Source: Flavobacterium ginsenosidimutans (GTDB lineage Bacteria > Bacteroidota > Bacteroidia > Flavobacteriales > Flavobacteriaceae). Taken from it: a stretch of DNA of 64,000 nt. The translations under genes and the position numbers were made by a program. The notes below the pieces were generated by a model. It did no database searches. It saw only the letters and a list, made by a program, of their open reading frames with translations, and was not told the DNA's origin. Where the stretch lies: contig NZ_QJRJ01000078.1 in NCBI RefSeq assembly GCF_003254625.1, positions 281,079 through 345,078 on the forward strand, in the 5' to 3' direction. Of the stretch, positions 44,412 through 52,964 are shown one piece after another (the first letter of the stretch is position 1; the number at the start of each line of letters is the position of its first letter).

Positions 44412-45419
44412 TTACAATGATTCTCTTATTATTAATTTAGTCGGCACATAACACTTGGTTTCTTCGTCATGCGTAATAAATGCCGCCGCTTTGGTTCCTA
44501 ATTCGTTAAAATCAGTCGAAACAACTGAAATTCCTTTGTATATAAATTTCTTCATTGGCGTTTCGTTGTACGAAAGAAAACCAACGTCTTTTCCTGGTTC
44601 AAAATCCTTCTCTTTGCACTGCTCTAAAAAGTATCCCAAAATCCTGTCGCTCACACTGATATAAGCAATTCCTTTTTCGATATTGAACTTTTTCGGATCT
44701 GTAATAATGTCATATTGAAAACCAAAATCAGCACAGAATTTCTTGAAAAATTCAACCGTTTCCCACGGATGATTCGTGAAATCAGGATATACAAAATCTA
44801 TTTTTTTATACTTTTTAAACAAGTCAACTGCTTCTTTTAAAGCATCATAAAACGCTTTTCCAAAATCCTGAAAAACAAAATTATTCGCTTTATCAGCCCT
44901 AATATTCCAGTCAATCAAAAGCAGTTTATCTTTTGAAATTGCCGATAATGCTGGCGGAATAGCCGCGTGGTCAAAATTCATCACCACATATTTATAATAC
45001 TTCCCGATTCCATTATTAATGATCGTTTTAAAAACATCAATATTATAATGATGAAACTGCACATCAATAATCACATTATCAGGCAAATTATTCACAACCG
45101 AATGATACAAAACCTCTTTATAAGCCTTAAACGTGTCTAAAACCAAAAGTACTTTTCTCGTTTCACCCGCAACATAATAGCCTTTGTTCGGCACAGAATC
45201 AATTACTTTTTGATCCTTTAAAATCGAATACGCCTTAAAAACCGTGTCCCTCGAAAGCTGATACGTTTTGCAGATCACATTCACAGACGGAAGCAAATCT
45301 CCCTTTTGCAAAATATTCTCCGCAATAGCATTTGTAATTCCGTCAACCAATTGCTGGTACTTCGGAATATCACTTTCGTGATTAATTATAAACTCAAATT
45401 TTTCTTCTTCTTTTGACAT
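44412..45419 (-). CDS. GntR-family regulator with LacI-like sensor domain (xylose operon)
   Basis: This is a 335-residue regulator. Residues about 12-85 form the GntR winged helix ('IPKYQQLVDGITNAIAENIL', 'LSRDTVFKAYSILKDQKVID'), and about 90-335 a periplasmic-binding-protein-like sugar sensor ('GETRKVLLVLDTF', 'VVSTDFNELGTKAAAFI'). This fusion resembles AraR/XylR-type pentose regulators. As first gene of the operon with xylulokinase, xylose isomerase and transaldolase, it likely senses xylose or xylulose and controls its own operon. Two direct 10-bp repeats (45421-45440) lie directly before the start codon and may be its binding site. A long repeat region lies upstream. Confidence 0.9.
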   Translation of the reverse strand: MSKEEEKFEFIINHESDIPKYQQLVDGITNAIAENILQKGDLLPSVNVICKTYQLSRDTVFKAYSILKDQKVIDSVPNKGYYVAGETRKVLLVLDTFKAYKEVLYHSVVNNLPDNVIIDVQFHHYNIDVFKTIINNGIGKYYKYVVMNFDHAAIPPALSAISKDKLLLIDWNIRADKANNFVFQDFGKAFYDALKEAVDLFKKYKKIDFVYPDFTNHPWETVEFFKKFCADFGFQYDIITDPKKFNIEKGIAYISVSDRILGYFLEQCKEKDFEPGKDVGFLSYNETPMKKFIYKGISVVSTDFNELGTKAAAFITHDEETKCYVPTKLIIRESL

Positions 45420-45420
45420 A

Positions 45421-45440
45421 CCGTTCTGTTCCGTTCTGTT
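45421..45440. promoter_or_regulatory. Tandem decamer upstream of the GntR gene
   Basis: CCGTTCTGTT repeated twice without a gap (AACAGAACGG on the coding strand), ending one base before the start codon. A candidate autoregulatory operator of the GntR protein. Confidence 0.5.
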
Positions 45441-45532
45441 ATGCTAAAGTAGATAAAAATCTTTTACAAAAAATTATTTTTTAGATTAAAATTGTTATTT
45501 TTTTAAATGTGATAAATATTAATAATTAGGGC

Positions 45533-45830
45533 GTGTCCCTCCGGGTCGGGCTATCCGTTTCAAGTCCTCGCTCTTCCTTCGTCAGGCTGTGGGCTTTCCA
45601 CTTCTATCCCTCACGCAAAACGGTTTCAAAAGAACTTCAGCGTAATCTTTGTCATTTTAATTCAGCTCTGGAAGAGCGTAATATTTATAGAAAATTCAAA
45701 TCCACACAGATTAAAAGCTCCAGCGGAGTGACACATTTGCTACAAATAATATATCACCTCGCTGAGGCTTTTACTATCGGATATTCTAAAAATTCTATAA
45801 ATATTTTGTCCCTCTGGGACTTTTCTTTAA
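45533..45830. repeat. Dispersed repeat-like block, family F
   Basis: Starts with GGGCGTGTCCCTCCGGGTCG, unusually GC-rich for the window, and later has AGCTCCAGCGGAGTGACA, GTCCCTCTGGGAC and an inverted pair AATATTTATAGAA (45680-45692) / TTCTATAAATATT (45793-45805). I recall similar phrases as dispersed repeats in Flavobacteriia, which is why the ORF across it is not accepted. Confidence 0.6.
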
Positions 45831-45902
45831 AAACTTCTTCTGCTAAATCCGAAACTTCCGAGTATCTTATCTTACTATTTATAACAGAATAATCGTTACA
45901 CA

Positions 45903-45912
45903 CAACCGATTG
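45903..45912 (-). promoter_or_regulatory. Candidate LacI-type operator, site 3 (xylose operon side)
   Basis: CAACCGATTG on the plus strand (CAATCGGTTG on the minus). It is 483 bases upstream of the GntR start and 35 bases beyond the GH43 stop, separated from the xylose operon by the family F repeat. Confidence 0.6.
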
Positions 45913-45946
45913 TAATTTTTTGCTAAATTTTTTTACATAAAAAATC

Positions 45947-46981
45947 TTAATCGATTAATCTTCTTATACCGTAAGGATCAATCGTAATAATCGAACCGTC
46001 TTCCAAATAATCGATTTTGGTTACTTTCATGCTTCGCAAATGCGTTACTCCTTTTGATAAACTTGAATCGTGATAAAACAAATACCATTCGCCTTCTACT
46101 TCACAAATTGAATGATGCGATGTCCAACCCACAACCGGATTCAAAATTCTTCCTTGATACGTAAACGGCCCATACGGATTGTCGCCAATTGCATAGCAAA
46201 TAAAATGCGTATCTCCAGTTGAATAAGAGAAATAATATTTTTCGTTGTATTTATGAACCCAAGAAGCTTCAAAAAAACGACGATTATTATCGCCTGCAAG
46301 AATCTCATTTCCATTTTCATCCAAAATTTTAATCTCTTTTGGATCTTCTGCAAATTCCAACATATCTTCTCTTAACAAAGCTACGATTGGTCCAAGAGCT
46401 TTTTCTTTCGCCAAAGGTTCTTCGTTGTTTTCATCATATATATTATTGCGGTATTTCTGAAGCTGTCCGCCCCAGATTCCTCCAAAATAAATATAATGTT
46501 TACCGTCTTCATCTTCAAAAACCGCAGGATCAATGCTGTAGCTTCCTTTTATTGCTTCTTTTTCTGGAATAAATGGCCCAACAGGTGAATCTGCAATAGC
46601 AACTCCAATCTGGAAAATTCCATTGGCGCGTTTGGCTGGGAAGTACAAATAATACTTTCCGTTTTTATGAGCTGCATCAGGCGCCCACATTTGCTTTTCA
46701 GCCCAGGCAACATCGTCTACATGCAATGCAACTCCATTATCAACTGCTTCTGATGAAATGTCATCCATCGAAAAAACGTGATAATCTTCCATCCCAAAAT
46801 GATCTCCATTATCGTTAAACGGAATTCCTGCATCAATGTCGTGCGATGGATAAATATAAATTTTACCATTGAATACATGTGCCGAAGGATCGGCTGTATA
46901 AATATGTGATACTAAAGGCTTTGAAATTGCCAGTTCATTAATGTGTTCAAAATTAATGTGTTCAATGCTATCTTCAGGCAT
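45947..46981 (-). CDS. GH43 family beta-xylosidase-like glycosidase, cytoplasmic
   Basis: This is a 344-residue five-bladed propeller enzyme with no signal peptide. Catalytic triad candidates: base D31 (IYTADPSAHVF), pKa modulator D151 (YSIDPAVFED) and acid E238 (RFFEAS). Further GH43 phrases are 'MWAPDAAHKNGKYYLYFPA' and 'GGIWGGQLQKYRN'. It starts 22 bases after the GPH symporter gene, so it most likely splits xylobiose or short xylo-oligosaccharides in the cytoplasm right after import. An arabinofuranosidase activity cannot be excluded from sequence alone, since GH43 members vary. Confidence 0.88.
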   Translation of the reverse strand: MPEDSIEHINFEHINELAISKPLVSHIYTADPSAHVFNGKIYIYPSHDIDAGIPFNDNGDHFGMEDYHVFSMDDISSEAVDNGVALHVDDVAWAEKQMWAPDAAHKNGKYYLYFPAKRANGIFQIGVAIADSPVGPFIPEKEAIKGSYSIDPAVFEDEDGKHYIYFGGIWGGQLQKYRNNIYDENNEEPLAKEKALGPIVALLREDMLEFAEDPKEIKILDENGNEILAGDNNRRFFEASWVHKYNEKYYFSYSTGDTHFICYAIGDNPYGPFTYQGRILNPVVGWTSHHSICEVEGEWYLFYHDSSLSKGVTHLRSMKVTKIDYLEDGSIITIDPYGIRRLID

Positions 46982-47002
46982 AGTTATATTTTGTTTAAAT
47001 AA

Positions 47003-48454
47003 TTAAGTTCTTCTTTCTTTTAGTTCTGTTTCAATCTTCACTTCCATTTCTTTATTGATTTTATAGAAAAACAGCAATCCAGCTCCAATTAAAAAAGGGA
47101 TTGCAGGGAAAATACTTACTAATAATTTGATTCCATTTATAGCTATTTCTGATTGTTGAGGAGCATTTGGAAGGTAGTGGAAATAACCTAAAAATAAGGT
47201 TGTCAAAGCGCCTCCAACGCTTAATCCCGTTTTCAGCCCGACCATCATAGCAGAAAAAATAATTGCAGTTGCACGACGGTTATTCAACCATTCTGAATAA
47301 TCGGCAACATCGGCAATCATTGCCCAAAGAATTGGGATTGTGATTCCGTAGAAAAATCCGTGTAAAATTTGAGAGAAAAACATCAATCCGATTGAGGCTG
47401 GCGGGAAGAAATAGAAAGCGATAATAAATAAAGTCGAAATGAATAAAAACACTCCGAAAACATTTCGTTTTCCGTATTTGTCTGCCAAGTTTTTAGACAA
47501 TGTAATACCAACAATCATAAAGATAATTCCGCCTGCATTGAATAAACCGAAGCCCGCAGAAACTGGATCGTTACCAAAATGATTCAATCCAATCGTAGTT
47601 AGAAAATCTAATATTGGCTGAATAAAAACAGCTAACTGATCTTTGTTAACGTAATTTTCAAAATAATATACATACGAACCACCTTTCATTGCTAAGGTTA
47701 CAAAAACCAAAGTCGTTAGCGTAAGCATGATGATCCAAGGTCTGTTTTTGATTAAATCACTCAAATCTTCTTTAACGCTTGACTTTTGTTCTGGTTTTGG
47801 AATGATTCTTTCTTTTGTTGTCAAAAAAGTAATCAAAAGCATAATCGTTCCAATAATTGCCAGAGCAGTCATTACTTTTTCGATTCCGACAGCTTTATCG
47901 CCATTTCCAGCGCTTTTGATAATGCCAAGCATAAAAACTTGAACGAAAAACTGGGCAAACATTACTGCCACAAAACGGTATGATGACATACTGTTTCGTT
48001 CTTTCATATCTCCTGTAATTACTCCGCTTAAAGCAGAATATGGTAAATTATTTCCAGCGTAAAAAAGCAACAATAAACTATACGTTATAACAGCATAAAT
48101 TACTTTTCCTTTATAAGAGAAATCAGGGGTTGAAAATGCTAATAAAGCTACTACACCAAGCGGAATCGCGGTTATTAAAATCCAAGGCCTAAACTTTCCC
48201 CATTTGGTACTCGTTCTGTCTGCCAAAACCCCAATAATTGGATTAAAAATAAAGGCCGCAATTAAACCAACGATCAACATAATGATTGAAGAATCGGTTG
48301 GCGATAAACCATAAATATCGGTGTAGAAATACGCCAGATAGGTCATCAAAGTCTGAAAAACTAAATTGGCAGCTAAGTCTCCTAAGCTGTATCCAATTTT
48401 TTCCTTGATGGATAGTTTTTGTGAAAGGTTAGTCATTCGTGGGTTTGTGGTCAT
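47003..48454 (-). CDS. GPH-family (xylo)oligosaccharide:cation symporter
   Basis: This is a 483-residue inner-membrane transporter of the glycoside-pentoside-hexuronide family within the major facilitator superfamily. Twelve hydrophobic segments are apparent; marks include 'KIGYSLGDLAANLVFQTLMT', 'GVLADRTSTKWGKFRPWILI', 'LPYSALSGVITGDMKERNSM' and 'IPILWAMIADVADYSEWLNN'. The locus context (GH43 next door, no leader) implies import of xylobiose/xylo-oligosaccharides or their acidic forms. Two LacI-type operators and a family B hairpin lie in the 290-base region before it. Confidence 0.92.
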   Translation of the reverse strand: MTTNPRMTNLSQKLSIKEKIGYSLGDLAANLVFQTLMTYLAYFYTDIYGLSPTDSSIIMLIVGLIAAFIFNPIIGVLADRTSTKWGKFRPWILITAIPLGVVALLAFSTPDFSYKGKVIYAVITYSLLLLFYAGNNLPYSALSGVITGDMKERNSMSSYRFVAVMFAQFFVQVFMLGIIKSAGNGDKAVGIEKVMTALAIIGTIMLLITFLTTKERIIPKPEQKSSVKEDLSDLIKNRPWIIMLTLTTLVFVTLAMKGGSYVYYFENYVNKDQLAVFIQPILDFLTTIGLNHFGNDPVSAGFGLFNAGGIIFMIVGITLSKNLADKYGKRNVFGVFLFISTLFIIAFYFFPPASIGLMFFSQILHGFFYGITIPILWAMIADVADYSEWLNNRRATAIIFSAMMVGLKTGLSVGGALTTLFLGYFHYLPNAPQQSEIAINGIKLLVSIFPAIPFLIGAGLLFFYKINKEMEVKIETELKERRT

Positions 48455-48513
48455 TTGTTGATTAGTTATGTAAGCAAAAGTGGTTTCTAAAAATAAAGTT
48501 AGTCAGTTTTTCT

Positions 48514-48600
48514 CCTGCAAGGTTTTCAAAACCTTGTAGGTTTCAATTATTTTATACAACTCGTTAAATCATACCTACAAGGTTTTGGAAACCTTGCAGG
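48514..48600. repeat. Family B-like long inverted repeat (CCTGCAAGG type) in the leader of the GPH gene
   Basis: Two palindromic units, 48514-48540 and 48574-48600, pair with each other over 28 bp with one mismatch. It lies between the -7 box (48660) and the start codon (48454), so it would be in the 5' leader of the mRNA. Confidence 0.88.
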
Positions 48601-48620
48601 AAAGCGAATTGCAATTAAAA

Positions 48621-48630
48621 CAATCGGTTG
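48621..48630 (+). promoter_or_regulatory. Candidate LacI-type operator, site 4 (GPH-GH43 operon)
   Basis: CAATCGGTTG followed by TGTAAAA, about 30 bases downstream of the -7 box. Confidence 0.65.
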
Positions 48631-48659
48631 TGTAAAATTAGACAAAAAAACATATAATG

Positions 48660-48667
48660 CAAATTTA
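48660..48667 (-). promoter_or_regulatory. -7 box of the GPH-GH43 operon
   Basis: TAAATTTG then C on the minus strand, matching TAnnTTTGY. A clear -33 box was not found at the usual distance. Operators flank it on both sides. Confidence 0.5.
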
Positions 48668-48698
48668 GTTTACTTTATTTAAGTTATTTTTCATTTCA

Positions 48699-48708
48699 CA
48701 ACCGATTG
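48699..48708 (-). promoter_or_regulatory. Candidate LacI-type operator, site 5 (GPH-GH43 operon)
   Basis: CAACCGATTG on the plus strand, 32 bases upstream of the -7 box and 78 bases from site 4, in opposite orientation. Confidence 0.65.
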
Positions 48709-48744
48709 TTTATAAATTCATCAAAATCAAATTATTTTGACTGC

Positions 48745-49854
48745 TTATTCTTTAGTTTCTTTCAACTTTAAGATGCTGTTGTAAGCTGGTTTATGTTTTA
48801 ATTCTTTGTCAAACGGAAGCGGATAATTGGTTCTTCCTTTTATTGGCCAGTCATTTAGCCAAGATTTACCATCGTGAACACCCCAAAAAGTAACTCTACT
48901 AATTTTATCTTTGTGTTTCAAAAATAATTTAAAAATTGAAGCATAACGTTCTGCAAGCTTGTTTTGGATAGAATCTGGCAATGCTTTTGGATACGGATTC
49001 ATTTTCTCACTTCCTCCAAATTTCTGATTTACATCAGCTCCTTTTAAATCCCATGGATTTGGTAAAACCGTAATATCCAATTCTGTAAAAGCGACTTTAA
49101 TTCCTAAAGCTGAATATTCCAAAATGCTTTTTTCAATTTCTTCTAATGATGGACTATTTAATCTCCAGTGTCCTTGAATTCCCACTCCATCAACCTTTCC
49201 GCCTTCGGCTTTTATTTTTTTAATTAAAGCGATTGCTCCAGCTCTTTTTGCTGGTTCTTCGATATTATAATCGTTATAATACAATTCTGCTTTTGGGTCA
49301 GCTTTTGCAGCCAATTTAAAAGCATCAACTAGATATTTATCTCCAAGAGTTTTCAAAAAAACTGATTGTCTCAAAGTTCCGTCATCGTTTAAGGCTTCGT
49401 TTACAACGTCCCACGAATTGATTCTGCCTTTGTATTTGGAAACGATTGTTGTAATATGATCTTGCATAAACGCTTTCATTTCTGTACTATCGGCAATTTT
49501 TTCCATCCAAGGCGCTAATTGACTATGCCATATCAAAGTATGTCCGTGAATAAACATTTTATTTTTCTCGCCATACGCTACAAATTTATCGGACAAAGTA
49601 AAATCATATTTGTCTTTTTGCGGATGCGTGTACATCGATTTCATGATATTCTCTGCCGTAATAGCATTGAATTCTTTTTTAATCAAAGAATCGACTTTTT
49701 TGTCTTTTTGTTCGATTTGATCTGCGCTTAAAGCGGTTCCAATGTAGAAATCATCTTTGTAAGCATCTTTTAATGAAGCCGTTTCTTTTTGCGAAGTACA
49801 GCTGACAGCCAGCAAAGTCGTGACGGCAATTAAATAAGGTTTAATACATTTCAT
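48745..49854 (-). CDS. GH10 endo-xylanase lipoprotein, single domain
   Basis: This is a 369-residue lipoprotein (lipobox C19, LLAVSC). An uninterrupted GH10 barrel shows 'EFNAITAENIMKSMYTHPQK', 'GHTLIWHSQLAPW', acid/base E153 (WDVVNEALNDDGT), 'YYNDYNIEEP' and nucleophile E258 (FTELDITVL). It lacks the inserted CBMs of the other GH10 (31505-33715), and probably works on soluble decorated oligosaccharides at the periplasmic side or outer membrane. It lies downstream of the GH115 gene, separated by a family A repeat, which fits joint action on glucuronoxylan fragments. Confidence 0.94.
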   Translation of the reverse strand: MKCIKPYLIAVTTLLAVSCTSQKETASLKDAYKDDFYIGTALSADQIEQKDKKVDSLIKKEFNAITAENIMKSMYTHPQKDKYDFTLSDKFVAYGEKNKMFIHGHTLIWHSQLAPWMEKIADSTEMKAFMQDHITTIVSKYKGRINSWDVVNEALNDDGTLRQSVFLKTLGDKYLVDAFKLAAKADPKAELYYNDYNIEEPAKRAGAIALIKKIKAEGGKVDGVGIQGHWRLNSPSLEEIEKSILEYSALGIKVAFTELDITVLPNPWDLKGADVNQKFGGSEKMNPYPKALPDSIQNKLAERYASIFKLFLKHKDKISRVTFWGVHDGKSWLNDWPIKGRTNYPLPFDKELKHKPAYNSILKLKETKE

Positions 49855-49897
49855 ATCTTTTGGTTTAAATAGTTAATTGTTTTTTTATTCGTTTAGT

Positions 49898-50002
49898 TTT
49901 GTCATTCCGAGGAACGAGGAATCACACTCGGAAATCGACAAAGATTGGCGATATTCTGTGTGGAGTTTCTAGTGTGATTTCTCCTTACGTCGAAATGACA
50001 AA
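49898..50002. repeat. Family A palindromic element, copy 2
   Basis: Begins TTTGTCATTCCGAGGAACGA and ends with GTCGAAATGACAAA; arms match imperfectly, with a 40-base divergent centre. It lies between GH115 and GH10. Confidence 0.85.
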
Positions 50003-50024
50003 CAGAACGTGTTACGTTATGAAA

Positions 50025-52625
50025 TCATTCCTTCCTAAAACTTTGTGGAGGTCCCAAATATGACTCTAAAACTTTTCCTTCTTCGGTTTCAATTACAATT
50101 TTCTGAAGCACCAAAGCCGAATCAATCGCATAAATTTTCAAAACATGATTTCCTACTTTTTCAATTTCATGCGTTGAGGTAATGATTTTAATATTATTAG
50201 CAACCGATTCTGCCCAAGCTTTTTCTGAAGAATCTGCGTTGAGGTTCATGATTTGGGGTTTTTCATCGTCAAAACCAATTCCATATTTTAATCCTTCACC
50301 CTTTTTAAAATTGATTGTTGGCGAAAAATAAGCTTTTACTTTTACATTTCCTTTGCTGAAAAAATGAACATTATATTCTAATCTCGGCGATTGTTCCGAA
50401 ATTTCAATCGACTGAATATTCGAAGGCTTTATTGTTATTCCTGAATCTGTTTTGCCAAGATTTGGGATAACAGTCCATTTTACTGCATCCGAGTTTATTG
50501 CTTTAGAATAATTTTTACTTTCTATCGAAATGTAACCGTCGCTTTCTACAAAACCTTGAACATTATCTAGATTTTTATTAATCGATGTTTCAACTTTCGA
50601 AGAATCCTTAGCTGAAATTCTAGATTCAGCATTCTTCGAAATTTCGATTGTTTTTGTTTTCGGAATTACATTTTTGTCAGGCTGTTGCCAGTTATCATAA
50701 CCAATATGTGTCTGTGACATAATATGATTCCATTTTCCATTTGACAGTTTCGTATGATAATAATCCGTAAGTAAACTATCTTTCTCAAATAATACTTTTA
50801 CTTTTTCAGCATACTGATTTGCAATCGCATTTCCCTGTTCTGCATACAAATGATTTTTAGCCGTCGCTATATACAATTCATTTAAATTCGAGCTTGCCAA
50901 AACAGGAAACAAAACCAGTTGATAAAAAGCATCTTTATATTCTGGCTGTAATTTTTCGTTTATCAAATTGGCTTTTTCTGCCAATTTCTGATAATCTACC
51001 ACAACTTGATCAGCTTCATTATAATTTATAATGCTGTACGTTTTAGTATCTAATAATTCTGGTTTTCTTCGCGCATTGTATTTGGTATATAATTTTAAAA
51101 TCTCTGCAATTTCTTCTGTAAACTGATTTCCGAAATTCTCTTTAGCCCAATTCACATAATAATCTTGTAGATTTTCTGCATTAAACTTTTCAGGATTCCA
51201 CGCCATATCCAAGAAAAACTCAATCGGAAATTCCATTGGTTTAATATCACCCACATTCACAATCCAGATTTTGTTAACTCCGTATTGATATGCCAAATCC
51301 ATTTGTTCCCAAACTCTTTCAATTTGATTAGTATTGATCCATTTATAATTTCTTGGCCCGCCAACATAATCATAATGATAATAAATACCGTAACCACCTT
51401 TTCTTTGTTTTGCATCAAGCTCTGGAAGTTTGCGAATATTTCCCCAATTATCATCACACAATAAAAGTGTTACATCGTCTGGAACAATCATTCCTTTATC
51501 ATAATAATCCTGAACTTCTTTGTAAAGTGCCCACATTTGCGGAGTTTCTTCTGCAGGTTTTTTAGTAACTTCTGCAATAATGTTTCTTTGTGTTTTTACA
51601 ATATTTTCTAATAAATCAATTGCAGTCCCTTCGGTCATAGGTTCGTCTCCATCGCCACGCATTCCAATTGTAACGATGGTTTCTTTATCTCCCATTCGTT
51701 TAATTCCGTCTTTCCAAAATTGAATCAAAGCTTCCGAATTGGAATTAAAATCCCATTTCCCGTTTGCTTTTCCCCATTCTGCATGCGCTCTCGTTAACGG
51801 TTCGTGATGCGAAGTTCCCATCACAATTCCATATTCATCAGCTAAAACAGCATTCTGTGGATCTTCAACATAAAATATTCTACCCCACATTGCAGGCCAT
51901 AAATAATTGCCTTTCATCCGCAAAATCAATTCAAAAACTTTATCGTAGAATTTAGAATTGAATCCGCCAAATTTTTCAAATGCCCATCCAGATAAAGCCG
52001 GAGCTTCATCATTTATAAAAATTCCTCTATATTTTACTTTTGGTTCTCCCTGAGAATGAATTCCAGGTAAAACATGCAATTCTGATTGTTTTTTCACTGG
52101 AACATCTGCCCAGAAATACCAAGGCGAAACGCCAATTTGATTGGATAAATCGTAGATTCCGTAAATCGTTCCTCTTTTATCAGAACCTGCAATTACCAAG
52201 GCTTTTTTGATTCCTTTAAACGGATTTTCGGCAATTTGTGTGGTAAATTTTTCCCATTTTCCCTGAAGTGCTTTGGCATCAATTTTTCCTTGTCTGGCTA
52301 ATTCATTTATGATTTTACTTTTTCCGAGTGTCCCAATAATGACAACAAAATCTTCTGCCTCAGCAATCTTTTTTATTCTTTTCGGACGTAAATCTGAAAC
52401 TTTAAAAAGATCGTTTTCTAAATGTCCTGTTACTTTTAAAACTCCTCCATAATCTTTATCGTCTAAAAAAATCGAAGCTATTTTTCCTTTTGAAACCAAA
52501 GGGAAGTTTTCATTAGAAGCCTGATTGACTACATATTTTTCTGGATTTATGGCATACGAATTTGTGCTTAATCCGATTAGGAAAAGTAGTAAAATTAGAT
52601 ATGAAGTTTTAATTTTTGAACACAT
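50025..52625 (-). CDS. GH115 alpha-glucuronidase
   Basis: This is an 866-residue exported enzyme (leader 'ILLLFLIGLSTNSYA'). GH115 features: 'KALVIAGSDKRGTIYGIYDL' and 'IGVSPWYFWADVPVKK', 'VKYRGIFINDEAPALSGW', 'MKGNYLWPAMWG', 'EYGIVMGTSHHEPLTRAHAE', 'TIGMRGDGDEPM' and a C-terminal beta domain. GH115 enzymes remove (4-O-methyl)glucuronic acid from internal and terminal xylose units, unlike GH67, which needs the terminal position; having both suits full glucuronoxylan breakdown. It is read toward the single-domain GH10. Upstream lies a 339-base repeat-rich gap, so a separate promoter is possible. Confidence 0.94.
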   Translation of the reverse strand: MCSKIKTSYLILLLFLIGLSTNSYAINPEKYVVNQASNENFPLVSKGKIASIFLDDKDYGGVLKVTGHLENDLFKVSDLRPKRIKKIAEAEDFVVIIGTLGKSKIINELARQGKIDAKALQGKWEKFTTQIAENPFKGIKKALVIAGSDKRGTIYGIYDLSNQIGVSPWYFWADVPVKKQSELHVLPGIHSQGEPKVKYRGIFINDEAPALSGWAFEKFGGFNSKFYDKVFELILRMKGNYLWPAMWGRIFYVEDPQNAVLADEYGIVMGTSHHEPLTRAHAEWGKANGKWDFNSNSEALIQFWKDGIKRMGDKETIVTIGMRGDGDEPMTEGTAIDLLENIVKTQRNIIAEVTKKPAEETPQMWALYKEVQDYYDKGMIVPDDVTLLLCDDNWGNIRKLPELDAKQRKGGYGIYYHYDYVGGPRNYKWINTNQIERVWEQMDLAYQYGVNKIWIVNVGDIKPMEFPIEFFLDMAWNPEKFNAENLQDYYVNWAKENFGNQFTEEIAEILKLYTKYNARRKPELLDTKTYSIINYNEADQVVVDYQKLAEKANLINEKLQPEYKDAFYQLVLFPVLASSNLNELYIATAKNHLYAEQGNAIANQYAEKVKVLFEKDSLLTDYYHTKLSNGKWNHIMSQTHIGYDNWQQPDKNVIPKTKTIEISKNAESRISAKDSSKVETSINKNLDNVQGFVESDGYISIESKNYSKAINSDAVKWTVIPNLGKTDSGITIKPSNIQSIEISEQSPRLEYNVHFFSKGNVKVKAYFSPTINFKKGEGLKYGIGFDDEKPQIMNLNADSSEKAWAESVANNIKIITSTHEIEKVGNHVLKIYAIDSALVLQKIVIETEEGKVLESYLGPPQSFRKE

Positions 52626-52677
52626 AGAATCATAGATTTTCTTTGTCTGTAAAAAGGCATTTACTGTTTAAGCACAT

Positions 52678-52709
52678 ATCCTAACAGGTTTTGGAAACCT
52701 GTTAGGTAT
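52678..52709. repeat. Family B unit, left arm of the nested element
   Basis: ATCCTAACAGG-TTTTGGAAA-CCTGTTAGGTAT; it pairs with 52918-52947 nearly perfectly over about 30 bp. Confidence 0.88.
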
Positions 52710-52737
52710 TATTTTAAGTTTTTCCTGTCCCATCGTA

Positions 52738-52770
52738 AACCCAACAAGTTTTAAAAACCTGTCGGGTTTA
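52738..52770. repeat. Degenerate family B unit
   Basis: AACCCAACAAGTTTT-AAAAACCTGTCGGGTTT, a changed copy of the same palindrome, inside the nested element. Confidence 0.65.
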
Positions 52771-52793
52771 AATTCATTACAATTATCGCCAGT

Positions 52794-52896
52794 TTTGTCA
52801 TTTCGACCGAAGAGAGAAATTTTCGTTAGTAGCTCCACGTGCTGGATCAACTTTGTAGAGTTTCTTGTGGAGATTTCTCGTTCCTCGAAATGACAA
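52794..52896. repeat. Family A palindromic element, copy 3 (inside a family B pair)
   Basis: Begins TTTGTCATTTCGACCGAAGA and ends GATTTCTCGTTCCTCGAAAT plus GACAAG; the right arm is identical to that of the copy at 27630-27660 over at least 20 bases, the left one differs. Confidence 0.88.
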
Positions 52897-52917
52897 GCAG
52901 TACTTTTATATTCTTAT

Positions 52918-52947
52918 ACCTAACAGGTTTTGGAAACCTGTTAGGAC
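52918..52947. repeat. Family B unit, right arm of the nested element
   Basis: ACCTAACAGG-TTTTGGAAA-CCTGTTAGGAC, 18 bases downstream of the uxuA stop on the minus strand. Confidence 0.88.
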
Positions 52948-52964
52948 ACTTAACTAAACTTTGA

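Larger units (their letters stand above)
45420..45946. other. 527-base gap with repeat element between GH43 and xylose operon
   Basis: No real gene: it contains two direct decamers next to the GntR start, a dispersed-repeat-like block (45533-45830) and a LacI-type operator at 45903-45912. A 119-residue ORF on the plus strand is contained in the repeat block and is rejected. Confidence 0.65.
52626..52964. other. 339-base gap with nested palindromic elements
   Basis: No gene. Family B units at both ends (52678-52709, 52918-52947) pair with each other and enclose a further B-like unit and a family A element. Confidence 0.8.

Noticed and set aside
45533..45892. 119-residue plus-strand ORF
   Set aside because: It runs across a GC-rich repeat-like block with inverted parts, has unlikely composition (Ser/Arg-rich start, no domain), and no promoter; such phrases recur as dispersed repeats in Flavobacteriia as far as I remember.
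45903..45912. Operator site 3 as control of GH43
   Set aside because: It lies downstream of the GH43 stop; GH43 is read from the GPH promoter.
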